A stretch of DNA of 64,000 nucleotides from Phycisphaeraceae bacterium (GTDB lineage: Bacteria; Planctomycetota; Phycisphaerae; Phycisphaerales; UBA1924): the NCBI GenBank assembly GCA_020639195.1, contig JACKHB010000002.1, positions 124,001-188,000 on the forward strand, given 5' to 3'. Below are positions 16,971 to 24,974 of this stretch, piece by piece; position 1 is the stretch's first letter, and each line of letters opens with the position of its first letter. The translations under genes were made by a program, and so were the position numbers. The notes under the pieces are model-generated. The model searched no databases. It worked only from the letters and a program-made list of their open reading frames with translations, and was not told the origin of the DNA.

Positions 16971-17435
16971 CTACACCTCCACCGCCTCAAACCGCACTTT
17001 GTCTTCGAGCAATCGTGCGAAGTATGCGTCGATATTCGTGATGCCGGTGACGCGGTGGATGGACGCCGCGGCGCGGACGAGATCGGCCCGCTGAACGAGG
17101 GTCAGCCTTGGCTCCTTGAGCTCGAGGCGGTTGGAGTAGAAGGCGCAGCCCTCGTGGGCGATCAGGACGATGCGTTTGAGGCCGTGGGCCTGGACGAGGA
17201 ACTGGAGTTCATCGACGACACCCTGCTCTTCGAGGTGGGCCTGCGGGTGGCCGGCGAGGCAGGCGGCGCCTCCGGGCAGGGCGATGCGGTCGTATCGCGG
17301 CAGGCCGAGGCCGTTCTGGAGGAAGTCGTCGAAGTGCTCGCCCACGCGTCCGTCGGAGCAGTAGATGGCGCCGGCGCCGATTCGTCGACGGTCGTAGGCG
17401 ACGCGGCTGTCGTATGGAAGGGCGTCTTCTGGCAT
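16971..17435 (-). CDS. Compact beta-carbonic-anhydrase-like protein
   Basis: 154 residues from ATG 17435, with GGAG eight bases upstream. Both halves of the beta-carbonic anhydrase zinc site are present: CSDGR (Cys26, Asp28, Arg30; CxDxR) and HEGC (His94, Cys97; HxxC). Zinc-bound hydroxide in this family hydrates CO2 to bicarbonate. The protein is shorter than the usual 190-220 residues and lacks the N-terminal arm that pairs the dimer, so it may instead be one of the small CA-fold proteins of unknown activity. Bicarbonate supply to the PEP carboxylase encoded 6 kb away would make sense but no linkage shows it. It diverges from the DUF3303 gene over 100 bp. Confidence 0.75.
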   Translation of the reverse strand: MPEDALPYDSRVAYDRRRIGAGAIYCSDGRVGEHFDDFLQNGLGLPRYDRIALPGGAACLAGHPQAHLEEQGVVDELQFLVQAHGLKRIVLIAHEGCAFYSNRLELKEPRLTLVQRADLVRAAASIHRVTGITNIDAYFARLLEDKVRFEAVEV

Positions 17436-17535
17436 GGTGCGATCTCCGGAGAAGCGGCGGCGGTCCCAGCCCAAGGTACGCGCACCGGCCGGAACCATCA
17501 ACGAACCGGGGAGGCCTTGCGGCGTACGAGGCGGC

Positions 17536-17886
17536 ATGCTGCTGATGGTGATCGAGCGATTCAGGAACGGAGATCCGCGGCCCGTGTACGCGCGGCTGCG
17601 TGAGAACGGACGCGGACTTCCGCCGGGTCTGACCTACATCGATTCATGGGTGGAGGCCGGCATGGGCCGGTGCTTTCAGCTGATGGAGTGCGAGGACGCC
17701 GGCGCCGTGCAGCGATGGGTTGCGCAGTGGAGCGATCTGGTCGAGTTTGAGATCGTGCCGGTGACGTCGTCGCAGCGCGCCCGGCGCGCGCTCGAGGGTG
17801 ATGACGAGCCCACGGATTGGGGCGTATTCTCGAAGAGCGATGGCGGTGATCCTCAGGGCGACGGGCGGCGAATTCACTCTGAATAA
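17536..17886 (+). CDS. DUF3303 family protein
   Basis: 116 residues from ATG 17536; MLLMVIERFRNGDPRPVYAR, GLPPGLTYIDSWVEAG, RCFQLMECEDAGAVQRWVAQ and WSDLVEFEIVPVTSS match the DUF3303 pattern, a small dimeric alpha+beta barrel related to ABM-type monooxygenase folds but without a known activity. The last 25 residues are polar and overlap the start of the next gene in another frame (17840-17886). The upstream GAGGCGGC is a weak ribosome site. The two plus-strand genes are probably coexpressed. Confidence 0.8.
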   Translation: MLLMVIERFRNGDPRPVYARLRENGRGLPPGLTYIDSWVEAGMGRCFQLMECEDAGAVQRWVAQWSDLVEFEIVPVTSSQRARRALEGDDEPTDWGVFSKSDGGDPQGDGRRIHSE

Positions 17887-18286
17887 TCGCGGGTGGGTGA
17901 TCGTGCTGCGCCTGGCGTGGGATCTGGGCTGGCGACCGATGGGGACGCTTCCTCCGGCGTATTGGACGGAGGAGGACGAGCGCCAGCGTGGCCGGCCGTG
18001 GAACCCGGCGGATTACGTGACCTGCCGCGGGCAGCGGATTCGGGCGCAGGACGCCCGTTCGCTGGGAACCGCGCTGGCGGCCGTGCTGGATGACATCCCC
18101 AATGAGCCTGTGCTGACCGAGGCGATGGCGCGGGCGGTCGCGGCGCCGGGGTTTCCATCGCCTCTGTACCTGGAGCACGAGGGGGGACGACGGCCGAACC
18201 ACTTCGAGGCGCTGGCGGGGCCGAACAAGGCGGAGCTGCGGGGGCTGATCTCGGTGCTGGAGCGAGGTTCGGTCGAAATCTGGTGA
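17840..18286 (+). CDS. Hypothetical protein of about 148 residues
   Basis: Starts at ATG 17840 inside the end of the DUF3303 gene, 47 bp of overlap in a different frame. The sequence begins MAVILRATGGEFTLNNRGW and continues VIVLRLAWDLGWRPMGTLPP, then DARSLGTALAAVLDDIP and HFEALAGPNKAELRGLISVL. It is soluble, single-domain, with no signal peptide. The LNNRGW...LAWDLGWRPxGT region resembles small uncharacterised proteins seen in planctomycetes and myxobacteria, where the protein is often annotated hypothetical; function cannot be assigned. Confidence 0.65.
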   Translation: MAVILRATGGEFTLNNRGWVIVLRLAWDLGWRPMGTLPPAYWTEEDERQRGRPWNPADYVTCRGQRIRAQDARSLGTALAAVLDDIPNEPVLTEAMARAVAAPGFPSPLYLEHEGGRRPNHFEALAGPNKAELRGLISVLERGSVEIW

Positions 18287-18572
18287 GGCTCGCGGCGTCT
18301 GAAGTTATCGGACCCCATGCTTCACGATAGTTTTGCGCGTTGCAAGCTGTCGTATATGTTGTTGGCCCTCGCGGGTCGCGTACGATTGGCCCCCGGATTG
18401 GGTTGGAGGCCTTGCTCGTCGCGAGCGGCGCACGGTGGTGTCGCCAGCCGTTTGTACGGGCCCATCCGGCGGGCTTTGCGGGGTTGGACTCGATCTGGAG
18501 GCATGCCGCGCGTGCGCGCGGAAACCGTGAACGAGATCGCTGTGGTCGCGAACACCAAGCAGGAGAGTAGAG

Positions 18573-20723
18573 ATGAGCAGAAGGGTTGGAATCGCGTCGT
18601 TGGTCGCTCTGTGCGGCCTGTGCGGCAGCGCGTGGGCGCAGGACAGCACGTCGAAGGACAAGGTGAGCGCGACGGGCCTGCCCGGGGATGCGCTCGATCC
18701 GTACTCGACGGCGGGCCTGTCGCAGAAGGGCGCCTACGTCGTTGACATGGTGCCGATCTTTTCGTCGTGGGGCACCGTTTTCGGCATGGCGCCCATCTTC
18801 AAGACGCCCAGGTCCGACCCGGCCTTCTTCAACGACCTGCAGAGCGGGTATGCGCTGAGCCAGACGCAGCTGAGCCAGGCGCCGTATCCGAATGCCTCGT
18901 ACAACTTCTGGGATGAGCCCCGGCTGGGCATCCACCCGACCAACAACACGGGCACGGGCTCGCTGATCAATCCGGCGGGCACTTCGGTGCAGTTCGGGGC
19001 TGTGATGGCGGGGTTTGGCCTGCGCGACAACAACGTGACCAGCGCGGTGGTGAACTTCAATCCGCAGGACCCGACTCGGCTGTACGTGACGCGCGTGAAT
19101 GCGGCGGTCAACGGTCCCAACGCGAATGTCGACAACTCGCAGATCGGCGTGGGCGGGATCGACGCCGCGGGACTGACATATTTCCGCGCGGATGCGGGGG
19201 CGACGATGGACCCGGTCATCGGGCCCGATCCGGTCGCCGGGAACAATCTGTTCCGTGTGAACGCTCTGGCGCGCAGCAGCGCGATGACGAACCACATTTC
19301 GGGGAACGTGGCACATCGTGACGCGGGCGCGACGACGCAGCTTGCAACGGGGGAGGCGACTGTCCGTTCGGTTCCGGCGGCACTGCCGAGCGATCGCACG
19401 GCGGGCGGAACGGGCATCATCGCGGGCGCGACGTTCGCCAAGGAATACACCTATGGGAGCAGCGCACCGCTGTCGGTGACGCTGGGACACCTCGCCGCGG
19501 GCGTGACTGATACGCGCGGGAATATCTCCTACAGCCCGCAGAGCTTCATCGCCGGGAGCATCGGCACGCTGGGCCATCTCGGCAAGTTTGGCGGCGGCGC
19601 GACCGACACGCTGCTGCTGTGGGACGTGGATTCCAGCGGCAACGTGCTGCGTGCGAGCCGTCTGACCAAGCCGGCGAATGTCCAGGATCCCAAGACGGGA
19701 TTCCAGGTCGCGCCGGGCGACTTTGATCACTATCACAGCCAGACCGGGTTCCGCGGGGGCAATGGGCCTCTGGCGATCGGGCGCGACATGGCGGGCAACG
19801 GGATTGCGGCGGCCACGACGTACGACTCCGGGGCCGGCAACCTGGACCCGTTCAATTCGATCCTGGTGGCGAGGTTCGATCCTGCCGATCCCACCGGCAC
19901 AGCGCAGTGGGTCGTCGCGGCGTACATCGACATCAACAACGTGCTGTCGGACGGCAAGCCGATTCTCGATGGGCCGAACGGGAACGAGATCGGGCGTCTG
20001 ACGGCGCTGTTCAACGTGACCGGCGGACTGCCCGCCGGGCCGTCGATCTCCGCTCCGTCGATCGACAGCGCCGGGAACATCTGGTTCCTGGCCGCGGCGG
20101 CGCTGGACAAGGTGGACAGCATGGGCCAGCCGTTTATCGACTACGACACGGTGCTGATCCGCGCGGTGTACGACCCGGCGAGCGGCGGGTACTGCCTGGA
20201 GCGAGTGCTCGAGCCGGGGCTGGTCCGGCAGGGCCTGAACTCCTGCACCGACTACCAGGTGACGTTCCTCGGCATCGCGGACAGCGACTCGGTGTCGTCC
20301 TCCACGCTGTTCTCCAACGGGCTGAGCCAGGCGTCGTGGGCGAACCGCTCGATCGCGGGCCTGGATCAGGGCGACCCGCGCACGCTGGGCGGCGTGGCGC
20401 TGGCGGCGGAGATCACGTACGACGTCGACGGCGACGGCGACTTCGATGATCCCACGGGTGTCAACGGCGACCCCAACAGCGGCGACGAGTCGTACCAGGT
20501 CCTTCTGTTGGTTGGCAACATCGATCAGGGCTTCGGCTTCTGCCCGGCAGATCTGACTGGACCGCAGGGCGTGCCCGACGGCCAGATCGACGGCGCCGAT
20601 TTCTTCGCGTACCTCGATCTGTTCGCTTCTGGCGCGTGCAAGGCTGACTTCACGTTTGATGGTGTTCTGGACGGTTCGGACTTCTTCGCGTTCCTGGATG
20701 AGTTCGTGCTCGGCTGCCGCTAG
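18573..20723 (+). CDS. Large secreted protein with GC-type dockerin-like C-terminal domain
   Basis: 716 residues from ATG 18573 with AGGAGAGTAGAG upstream. Signal peptide MSRRVGIASLVALCGLCG then SAWAQ. The middle is a long beta-rich region with Asn/Gly/Asp-dense loops (VVNFNPQDPTRLYVTRVN, TLGHLGKFGGGATDTLLLWD, LVARFDPADPTGTAQWVVA, SIDSAGNIWFLAAAAL) that may form propeller blades. The end, from CPADLTG, holds two duplicated segments, DGQIDGADFFAYLDLFASG and DGVLDGSDFFAFLDEF, finishing in Cys-Arg. This is the planctomycete GC-type dockerin-like tail, thought to attach proteins to the cell surface or to a partner. The neighbouring gene ends with the same domain. The substrate or role of the main body is unknown. 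Confidence 0.8.
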   Translation: MSRRVGIASLVALCGLCGSAWAQDSTSKDKVSATGLPGDALDPYSTAGLSQKGAYVVDMVPIFSSWGTVFGMAPIFKTPRSDPAFFNDLQSGYALSQTQLSQAPYPNASYNFWDEPRLGIHPTNNTGTGSLINPAGTSVQFGAVMAGFGLRDNNVTSAVVNFNPQDPTRLYVTRVNAAVNGPNANVDNSQIGVGGIDAAGLTYFRADAGATMDPVIGPDPVAGNNLFRVNALARSSAMTNHISGNVAHRDAGATTQLATGEATVRSVPAALPSDRTAGGTGIIAGATFAKEYTYGSSAPLSVTLGHLAAGVTDTRGNISYSPQSFIAGSIGTLGHLGKFGGGATDTLLLWDVDSSGNVLRASRLTKPANVQDPKTGFQVAPGDFDHYHSQTGFRGGNGPLAIGRDMAGNGIAAATTYDSGAGNLDPFNSILVARFDPADPTGTAQWVVAAYIDINNVLSDGKPILDGPNGNEIGRLTALFNVTGGLPAGPSISAPSIDSAGNIWFLAAAALDKVDSMGQPFIDYDTVLIRAVYDPASGGYCLERVLEPGLVRQGLNSCTDYQVTFLGIADSDSVSSSTLFSNGLSQASWANRSIAGLDQGDPRTLGGVALAAEITYDVDGDGDFDDPTGVNGDPNSGDESYQVLLLVGNIDQGFGFCPADLTGPQGVPDGQIDGADFFAYLDLFASGACKADFTFDGVLDGSDFFAFLDEFVLGCR

Positions 20724-20747
20724 GCGGCGAGAATCACGGTTCGTGTC

Positions 20748-20782
20748 CCGGGCCTCTGCCGAAGGGCGGGGGCCCGGCTTTT
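20748..20782 (+). terminator. Intrinsic terminator after the dockerin-tailed protein
   Basis: CCGGGCC (20748-20754) pairs perfectly with GGCCCGG (20771-20777) around a 16-base loop and is followed by CTTTT. It lies 25 bp after the stop at 20723 and before the next gene. The T-tract is short, so efficiency is uncertain. Confidence 0.5.
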
Positions 20783-20855
20783 GAGTCGATGGGGGGTTCT
20801 CGTATACTGGCCGCTTGCCGCGAATCGACGGGCGCGATCGGATCGGAGGTGAATC

Positions 20856-22205
20856 ATGCGGTGCTTGATGGCGGCCGGGTTGGTGTTCGCCGCTTGTGGC
20901 GCGGCCCAGGGCCAGTGGGATCCGCACGACGGCCAGTGGGGCAAGTCATCGGAGAGTGATCTCCGCGTCATGACGTGGAACATCGAGGATGGCATCTGCT
21001 CGACAAACCTAAAAACGGACGCGTTCAACAACTGGAACGCGATCGTCCGGATCGTTGCGGCGATGAAGCCCGACGTGCTGCTGATCCAAGAGGCGGGCGA
21101 CAACAGCGGGAATGGCACGGGCTCGGGGGTCGACAGCGTCGCGACGCTCACCACGGTCGTCGATCTGATGTTCCACGGAGGGACCGATCCGTTCAGGGGC
21201 GGAGCCGTGACGTCGTACGTTCAGAAGTTCGACGCGGCGTTCGACATGCCATACGTGTACGTCGGCGAGCGCCATGACAACTTCAACAGGAACATCATCC
21301 TGAGCCGCTATCCGTTCGCGGATCTCAATGGTGATACGCGGAGCACGCTCCCAGATATCCCGTTCATCGTTCCTGATGAGTGGGCCCCGGGAGGAGTCGG
21401 CGGAATTCGTGGATTCCTGTTCGCGGAGATCGACTTGCCCGACAACGTTTGGGCGGGAGACGCCGTCATCGGATGTGCGCACCTCAAGGCAGGCTCCACC
21501 CAATCTGACAAGGACGAACGGGAGCAGGCCGCGCGCAACGTGAGCTACTACGTGCACTACCTGTTCAACGGCGCGGGGACGGGGTCGCCCGATCCGCACG
21601 GCAAGATCACGGACTCGCCCCAGGCGCAGACGATCCTGCCCTCGGGCACGCCGGTGATCATGGGCGGAGACCTGAACGAAGACGAGGCGGGCAACGGCGG
21701 CGTTCGAGGCCCGGCCGACTGGCTCGCCAACGGCGGGGGCAGCGGCGGAACGAACGGGTGCGATCGAGACCTGACCGACTCCACGATTTCGCCCGCGATG
21801 GACCCATTCACGGGCAGTGTGGCCACGCGCGGCGGGAGCACGCTCGACTACACGATCTTCCAGGACAGCGTCGCGCCGATGACACGGGCGTATATCTTCA
21901 GCAGTTCGACGGCCAACGCGAACGGGGGACTGCCGCCGGAATTGGTCGGCTTCCCGGTCAACGCGACCTTGGCGAGTTCGCTCGCGTCGGATCACCTCCC
22001 CGTCGTTCTCGACCTTCAGATCGAGGCGGCCTCGGCGGGCTGCGCCGCGGACATCGATGGCGACGGCGACGCCGACGGGGACGATTTCTTCGGGTTCCTC
22101 GATCTGTTCGCGTCGGGCGATGCAGAGGCCGATCTGGACGGCGACGGCGACCGAGACGCGGACGACTTCTTCATGTATCTCGACCTGTTCGCGCAGGGGT
22201 GCTGA
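20856..22205 (+). CDS. Secreted endonuclease/exonuclease/phosphatase-family protein with GC-type dockerin tail
   Basis: 449 residues. ATG 20856 follows GGAGGTGAATC. After the signal peptide (MRCLMAAGLVFAACGAAQG) the EEP fold motifs appear in order: VMTWNIEDG, VLLIQEAGD with the metal-binding glutamate, VIMGGDLNEDE, and SDHLPVVLDL with the terminal Asp-His. The family hydrolyses phosphodiesters in nucleic acids, phospholipids or inositol phosphates; an extracellular nuclease role is likely here. From CAADIDGDGDADGDDFF to the final Cys is the dockerin-like module with two loops DGDGDxDxDDFF and the DLFAxG motif. It shares this tail with the preceding gene, suggesting a common attachment route. 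Confidence 0.85.
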   Translation: MRCLMAAGLVFAACGAAQGQWDPHDGQWGKSSESDLRVMTWNIEDGICSTNLKTDAFNNWNAIVRIVAAMKPDVLLIQEAGDNSGNGTGSGVDSVATLTTVVDLMFHGGTDPFRGGAVTSYVQKFDAAFDMPYVYVGERHDNFNRNIILSRYPFADLNGDTRSTLPDIPFIVPDEWAPGGVGGIRGFLFAEIDLPDNVWAGDAVIGCAHLKAGSTQSDKDEREQAARNVSYYVHYLFNGAGTGSPDPHGKITDSPQAQTILPSGTPVIMGGDLNEDEAGNGGVRGPADWLANGGGSGGTNGCDRDLTDSTISPAMDPFTGSVATRGGSTLDYTIFQDSVAPMTRAYIFSSSTANANGGLPPELVGFPVNATLASSLASDHLPVVLDLQIEAASAGCAADIDGDGDADGDDFFGFLDLFASGDAEADLDGDGDRDADDFFMYLDLFAQGC

Positions 22206-22227
22206 GGCGCGGACGGCCGGATCGTGA

Positions 22228-22710
22228 TCAGCGATCGCCGCGGAGACGCTTCATGTCGCGGAGCGCTTCGTCGAACTGTCGCTTGAGCCGCCGGAAGCGC
22301 ATGAGCGAGCGGACGCGGGTGATGAGTTCGAGCCGGTTGACCGGCTTGGTGAGGAAATCGTCCGCCCCCGCTTCGACCGCGCGCTCGACGTCTCCCTCTT
22401 CGTTGAGCGCGGTGACCATGATGATCGGGATGTCGCGGGTGGTGGGATCGGACTTGAGCTTCTCGCAGGCCTGGAACCCGCTCATGATCGGCATCATGAC
22501 GTCCAGAAGGATGACGTCCGGCTGTCGGACCGCGACGGCCTGGATGGCCTCGCGTCCATTGGCGGCGGTGACGAGTTCACACCCGAGGTCCTCGAGGTAC
22601 GCCAGCAGCAGTTCGACGTTCTGATCGTTGTCGTCGACCACCAGGATGGAGGCGTCGGAAAGATCATCGATCGCGAGGGGATCGGGGGCTGGCTGGGGGC
22701 CTGTGGACAT
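22228..22710 (-). CDS. Response regulator receiver protein
   Basis: 160 residues from ATG 22710. The CheY-like receiver domain occupies residues 20-140: acidic pair Asp26-Asp27 (ILVVDDND), phosphoacceptor Asp70 (DVILLDVMMP), Thr100 and Lys122 (DDFLTKPVN). A short helical tail follows (RVRSLMRFRRLKRQFDEALR), without a DNA-binding or enzymatic output domain, so it may act by protein contact like stand-alone CheY or DivK regulators, or feed a hybrid kinase. No histidine kinase gene is adjacent. The stop lies 22 bp from that of the convergent EEP gene. Confidence 0.9.
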   Translation of the reverse strand: MSTGPQPAPDPLAIDDLSDASILVVDDNDQNVELLLAYLEDLGCELVTAANGREAIQAVAVRQPDVILLDVMMPIMSGFQACEKLKSDPTTRDIPIIMVTALNEEGDVERAVEAGADDFLTKPVNRLELITRVRSLMRFRRLKRQFDEALRDMKRLRGDR

Positions 22711-22873
22711 GGCGCTGGAGAGGATACGCGGCTCGGGGGACGGGGAACCGGGTGGAACCCGGGGGGACGAACTCGGGTTTGATGGAACTGGACGCGCCGC
22801 AAGCGGTTGCGTAAGAATCCTGACAAGGATTGGGCCGGATTCCACTCCCCCCGCCGCAGGAGGCCCCCCGCCG

Positions 22874-23353
22874 ATGCCATCACCGTCGATCAGCACTCGT
22901 TCCGTTTGGGAGGATCGGTTCCAGACCCCGACGGCCGAGGCACTGCTCGGCGAACTTGGCGGCGCGAGTGGAGGCGCGGTGGCGCGCGTGATGGGCTGGC
23001 TCAACGGGCTCAAGTACACGAGACAGGGCGTGTCGTGGTGCGGTGTGCCGTGGCGATGGACGCTGGTGACGCGCTGCCGCGGTGACGGCGGGCAGCCCCT
23101 GGCGTACGTCGTTCCCGATCCGAAGCGGCCGTTGCTGGCGTTCCCGCTCCCTGCGTCGACTGTTTGCGGGTTGGATATCGCTTCGCTCACGCGCTGTCAG
23201 CGCGATCTGATCGCCGGCGCGACGAAGGTGGGACCGGTCCTGTGGATCGAGTCGGAGCTGATCGAGCCGGAGTCGGCCGAGGAAGCGTTCGCCATGGTCG
23301 CGCATCGGCATTCGACGCTCGTGCGAAGCGGCGGGCGCTCGACCGGCGGCTGA
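22874..23353 (+). CDS. Hypothetical protein, soluble, about 159 residues
   Basis: ATG 22874 is chosen because AGGAGG lies ten bases upstream; the frame extends farther but that part is low complexity and overlaps the divergent response-regulator promoter region. The sequence (VWEDRFQTPTAEALLGELGG, VARVMGWLNGLKYTRQGVSW, WRWTLVTRCRGDGGQPLAYV, KRPLLAFPLPAST, EEAFAMVAHRHSTLVRSGGR) has no signal or membrane segment and no motif I recognise. It may be a small regulatory or adaptor protein; it is encoded 93 bp upstream of the peptidoglycan carboxypeptidase on the same strand. Confidence 0.6.
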   Translation: MPSPSISTRSVWEDRFQTPTAEALLGELGGASGGAVARVMGWLNGLKYTRQGVSWCGVPWRWTLVTRCRGDGGQPLAYVVPDPKRPLLAFPLPASTVCGLDIASLTRCQRDLIAGATKVGPVLWIESELIEPESAEEAFAMVAHRHSTLVRSGGRSTGG

Positions 23354-23446
23354 GCCGATCCTCGCCTCCGGCGAGTGCATCCGGGCGAGGCTCGCGACCG
23401 ATAATCCGATCGAGAAGCAACATTTTTGTGCAAGAGAGGGTCACGG

Positions 23447-24967
23447 ATGACGCACTCTTCGTTGGTCGGGCGGATCCTGGGTGGCTTGCTGGCGGTCGCC
23501 GTTTCGTGCGCGGCGGGCGCGGCGGACCTGCGTTCGGAGGTCGCGCAGTTGATCCGCAACGCGCGGATCGGGGGCGCGACGGTCGGCGTGAGCATCGTTG
23601 ACATGGAGAGCGGCGCCGCACTGGTCGGCATCGGCGCCGCCGAGCCGCTGATCCCCGCGTCGAACATGAAACTGCTGACGACCGGCGCGGCGCTTGTCAC
23701 GCTGGGGCCGGACTTCGTCTTCCGTACCGAGCTTGTCTCGAGGGATGGCGCACTGATCATCCGCGGGTCCGGGGATCCGGCGCTTGCCGATCCGGACATG
23801 CTCGCCGACTCGGTCTCGGGGTTGACTCCCGACGGTCTGCTCACCGCGCTGGCTCGCAGCGCGGCGAGGGCCGGGATGGATCGAGCGACGCAGATCATCG
23901 TGGACGACCGCGTGTTCGATCGCGAGTACGTGCACGCGGGGTGGCCGACGGACCAATTGGATCGGCACTACAGCGCGCCCGTGTCGGGGCTCATGGCCAA
24001 CAGGAATGTGCTGTCGTTCTTCATCTCGCAGAGCGAGTCCGGGGCCTCTCGATTCTCGATGGAGCCGACGGTTGGGTTCGTCCAGCGTGAACTGGTGAAC
24101 CGCGTCCGCGCGTCTCGGGACGGAGAGGATCGCGTGGGGGCCATCCGCCCCCTCACGGAGAATCGATTCACACTCATTGGCGAGGTCGCCGGAAGGCAGC
24201 CTGTTCAGGCGAGGATCACGCTGGTCGAAGCGCCGCTGTTCTGGGGACGGGTGCTCGCCGAGCGATTCGCGTCCGAGGGGGTCTCGCTGTCTGGGGTCGG
24301 CGGCGAGGTCGCGCGGCTCGCCGGGGCCGATGAGAGTCTCGACGGCGGCACGCCGCTGGCGGTCGTGACTACGCCCCTGGTGGACATCGTGCGGATATGC
24401 AATGTGGATTCGATCAATCTGTACGCCGAGGCGCTCCTCAAGCGGATGGGGCACGAGGTCACGCACGAGCCGGGCAGTTGGTCCAACGGAGCCGCAGTGG
24501 TCCGAATGGTGCTCGCGGACAGGCTCGGTCCCGAGGCGGCGTCGATGACGGTGGTCAGCGACGGTTCGGGCCTGTCGCGCCAGGATCGGGTTGCGCCCTC
24601 GGTCATGACGGGCTGGCTCGCCTCGATGTGGCACGATGATCTGGCGCGCGAACCGTTCGTGGCGTCTCTGCCGACCGTGGGCGAGGGAACGCTTCAGCGG
24701 AGGTTTCGGACCATACGGGTCGAGAACCGTGTGCTCGGAAAGTCGGGGACGATCGACGGCGTTCGAGCCCTCTCGGGGTATCTGGTGCACGAGGGCTCGG
24801 GACGCGCGTTGGCGTTCTCGATCCTGATCAACGACCTTCCGGCGACGGGCGGGATGGATGCGCGGGCCAAGGACTTGCACGAACGGATCGTCGCCGCGGC
24901 GGATCGCTGGCTCACGCAGGAAGCGGCGCGGGGTCGGGTGACTGCGTACGGAGACGAGGCGCGGTAA
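23447..24967 (+). CDS. dacB: D-alanyl-D-alanine carboxypeptidase/endopeptidase (PBP4 type, S13)
   Basis: 506 residues from ATG 23447, preceded by GAGAGGGTCACGG. Signal peptide MTHSSLVGRILGGLLAVAVS then CAAGAA. The peptidase S13 active site is complete: SNMK (Ser72, Lys75), DSINLYAEALLKRMG (SxN) and GKSGTIDGVRALSG (KSG in place of KTG). It trims terminal D-Ala or cuts cross-links in the periplasm. Presence of this enzyme with PBP-type motifs agrees with planctomycetes having a peptidoglycan layer. The C-terminus ends about 35 residues after the last catalytic motif as in other members. The stop is 7 bp from that of the convergent decarboxylase gene. Confidence 0.92.
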   Translation: MTHSSLVGRILGGLLAVAVSCAAGAADLRSEVAQLIRNARIGGATVGVSIVDMESGAALVGIGAAEPLIPASNMKLLTTGAALVTLGPDFVFRTELVSRDGALIIRGSGDPALADPDMLADSVSGLTPDGLLTALARSAARAGMDRATQIIVDDRVFDREYVHAGWPTDQLDRHYSAPVSGLMANRNVLSFFISQSESGASRFSMEPTVGFVQRELVNRVRASRDGEDRVGAIRPLTENRFTLIGEVAGRQPVQARITLVEAPLFWGRVLAERFASEGVSLSGVGGEVARLAGADESLDGGTPLAVVTTPLVDIVRICNVDSINLYAEALLKRMGHEVTHEPGSWSNGAAVVRMVLADRLGPEAASMTVVSDGSGLSRQDRVAPSVMTGWLASMWHDDLAREPFVASLPTVGEGTLQRRFRTIRVENRVLGKSGTIDGVRALSGYLVHEGSGRALAFSILINDLPATGGMDARAKDLHERIVAAADRWLTQEAARGRVTAYGDEAR

Positions 24968-24974
24968 CGCCGCC

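Noticed and set aside
17874..20927. Minus-strand open frame of 1017 codons
   Set aside because: Antisense to the hypothetical gene and to the dockerin-tailed protein, with composition (RRVRQR-like runs) typical of a shadow frame.
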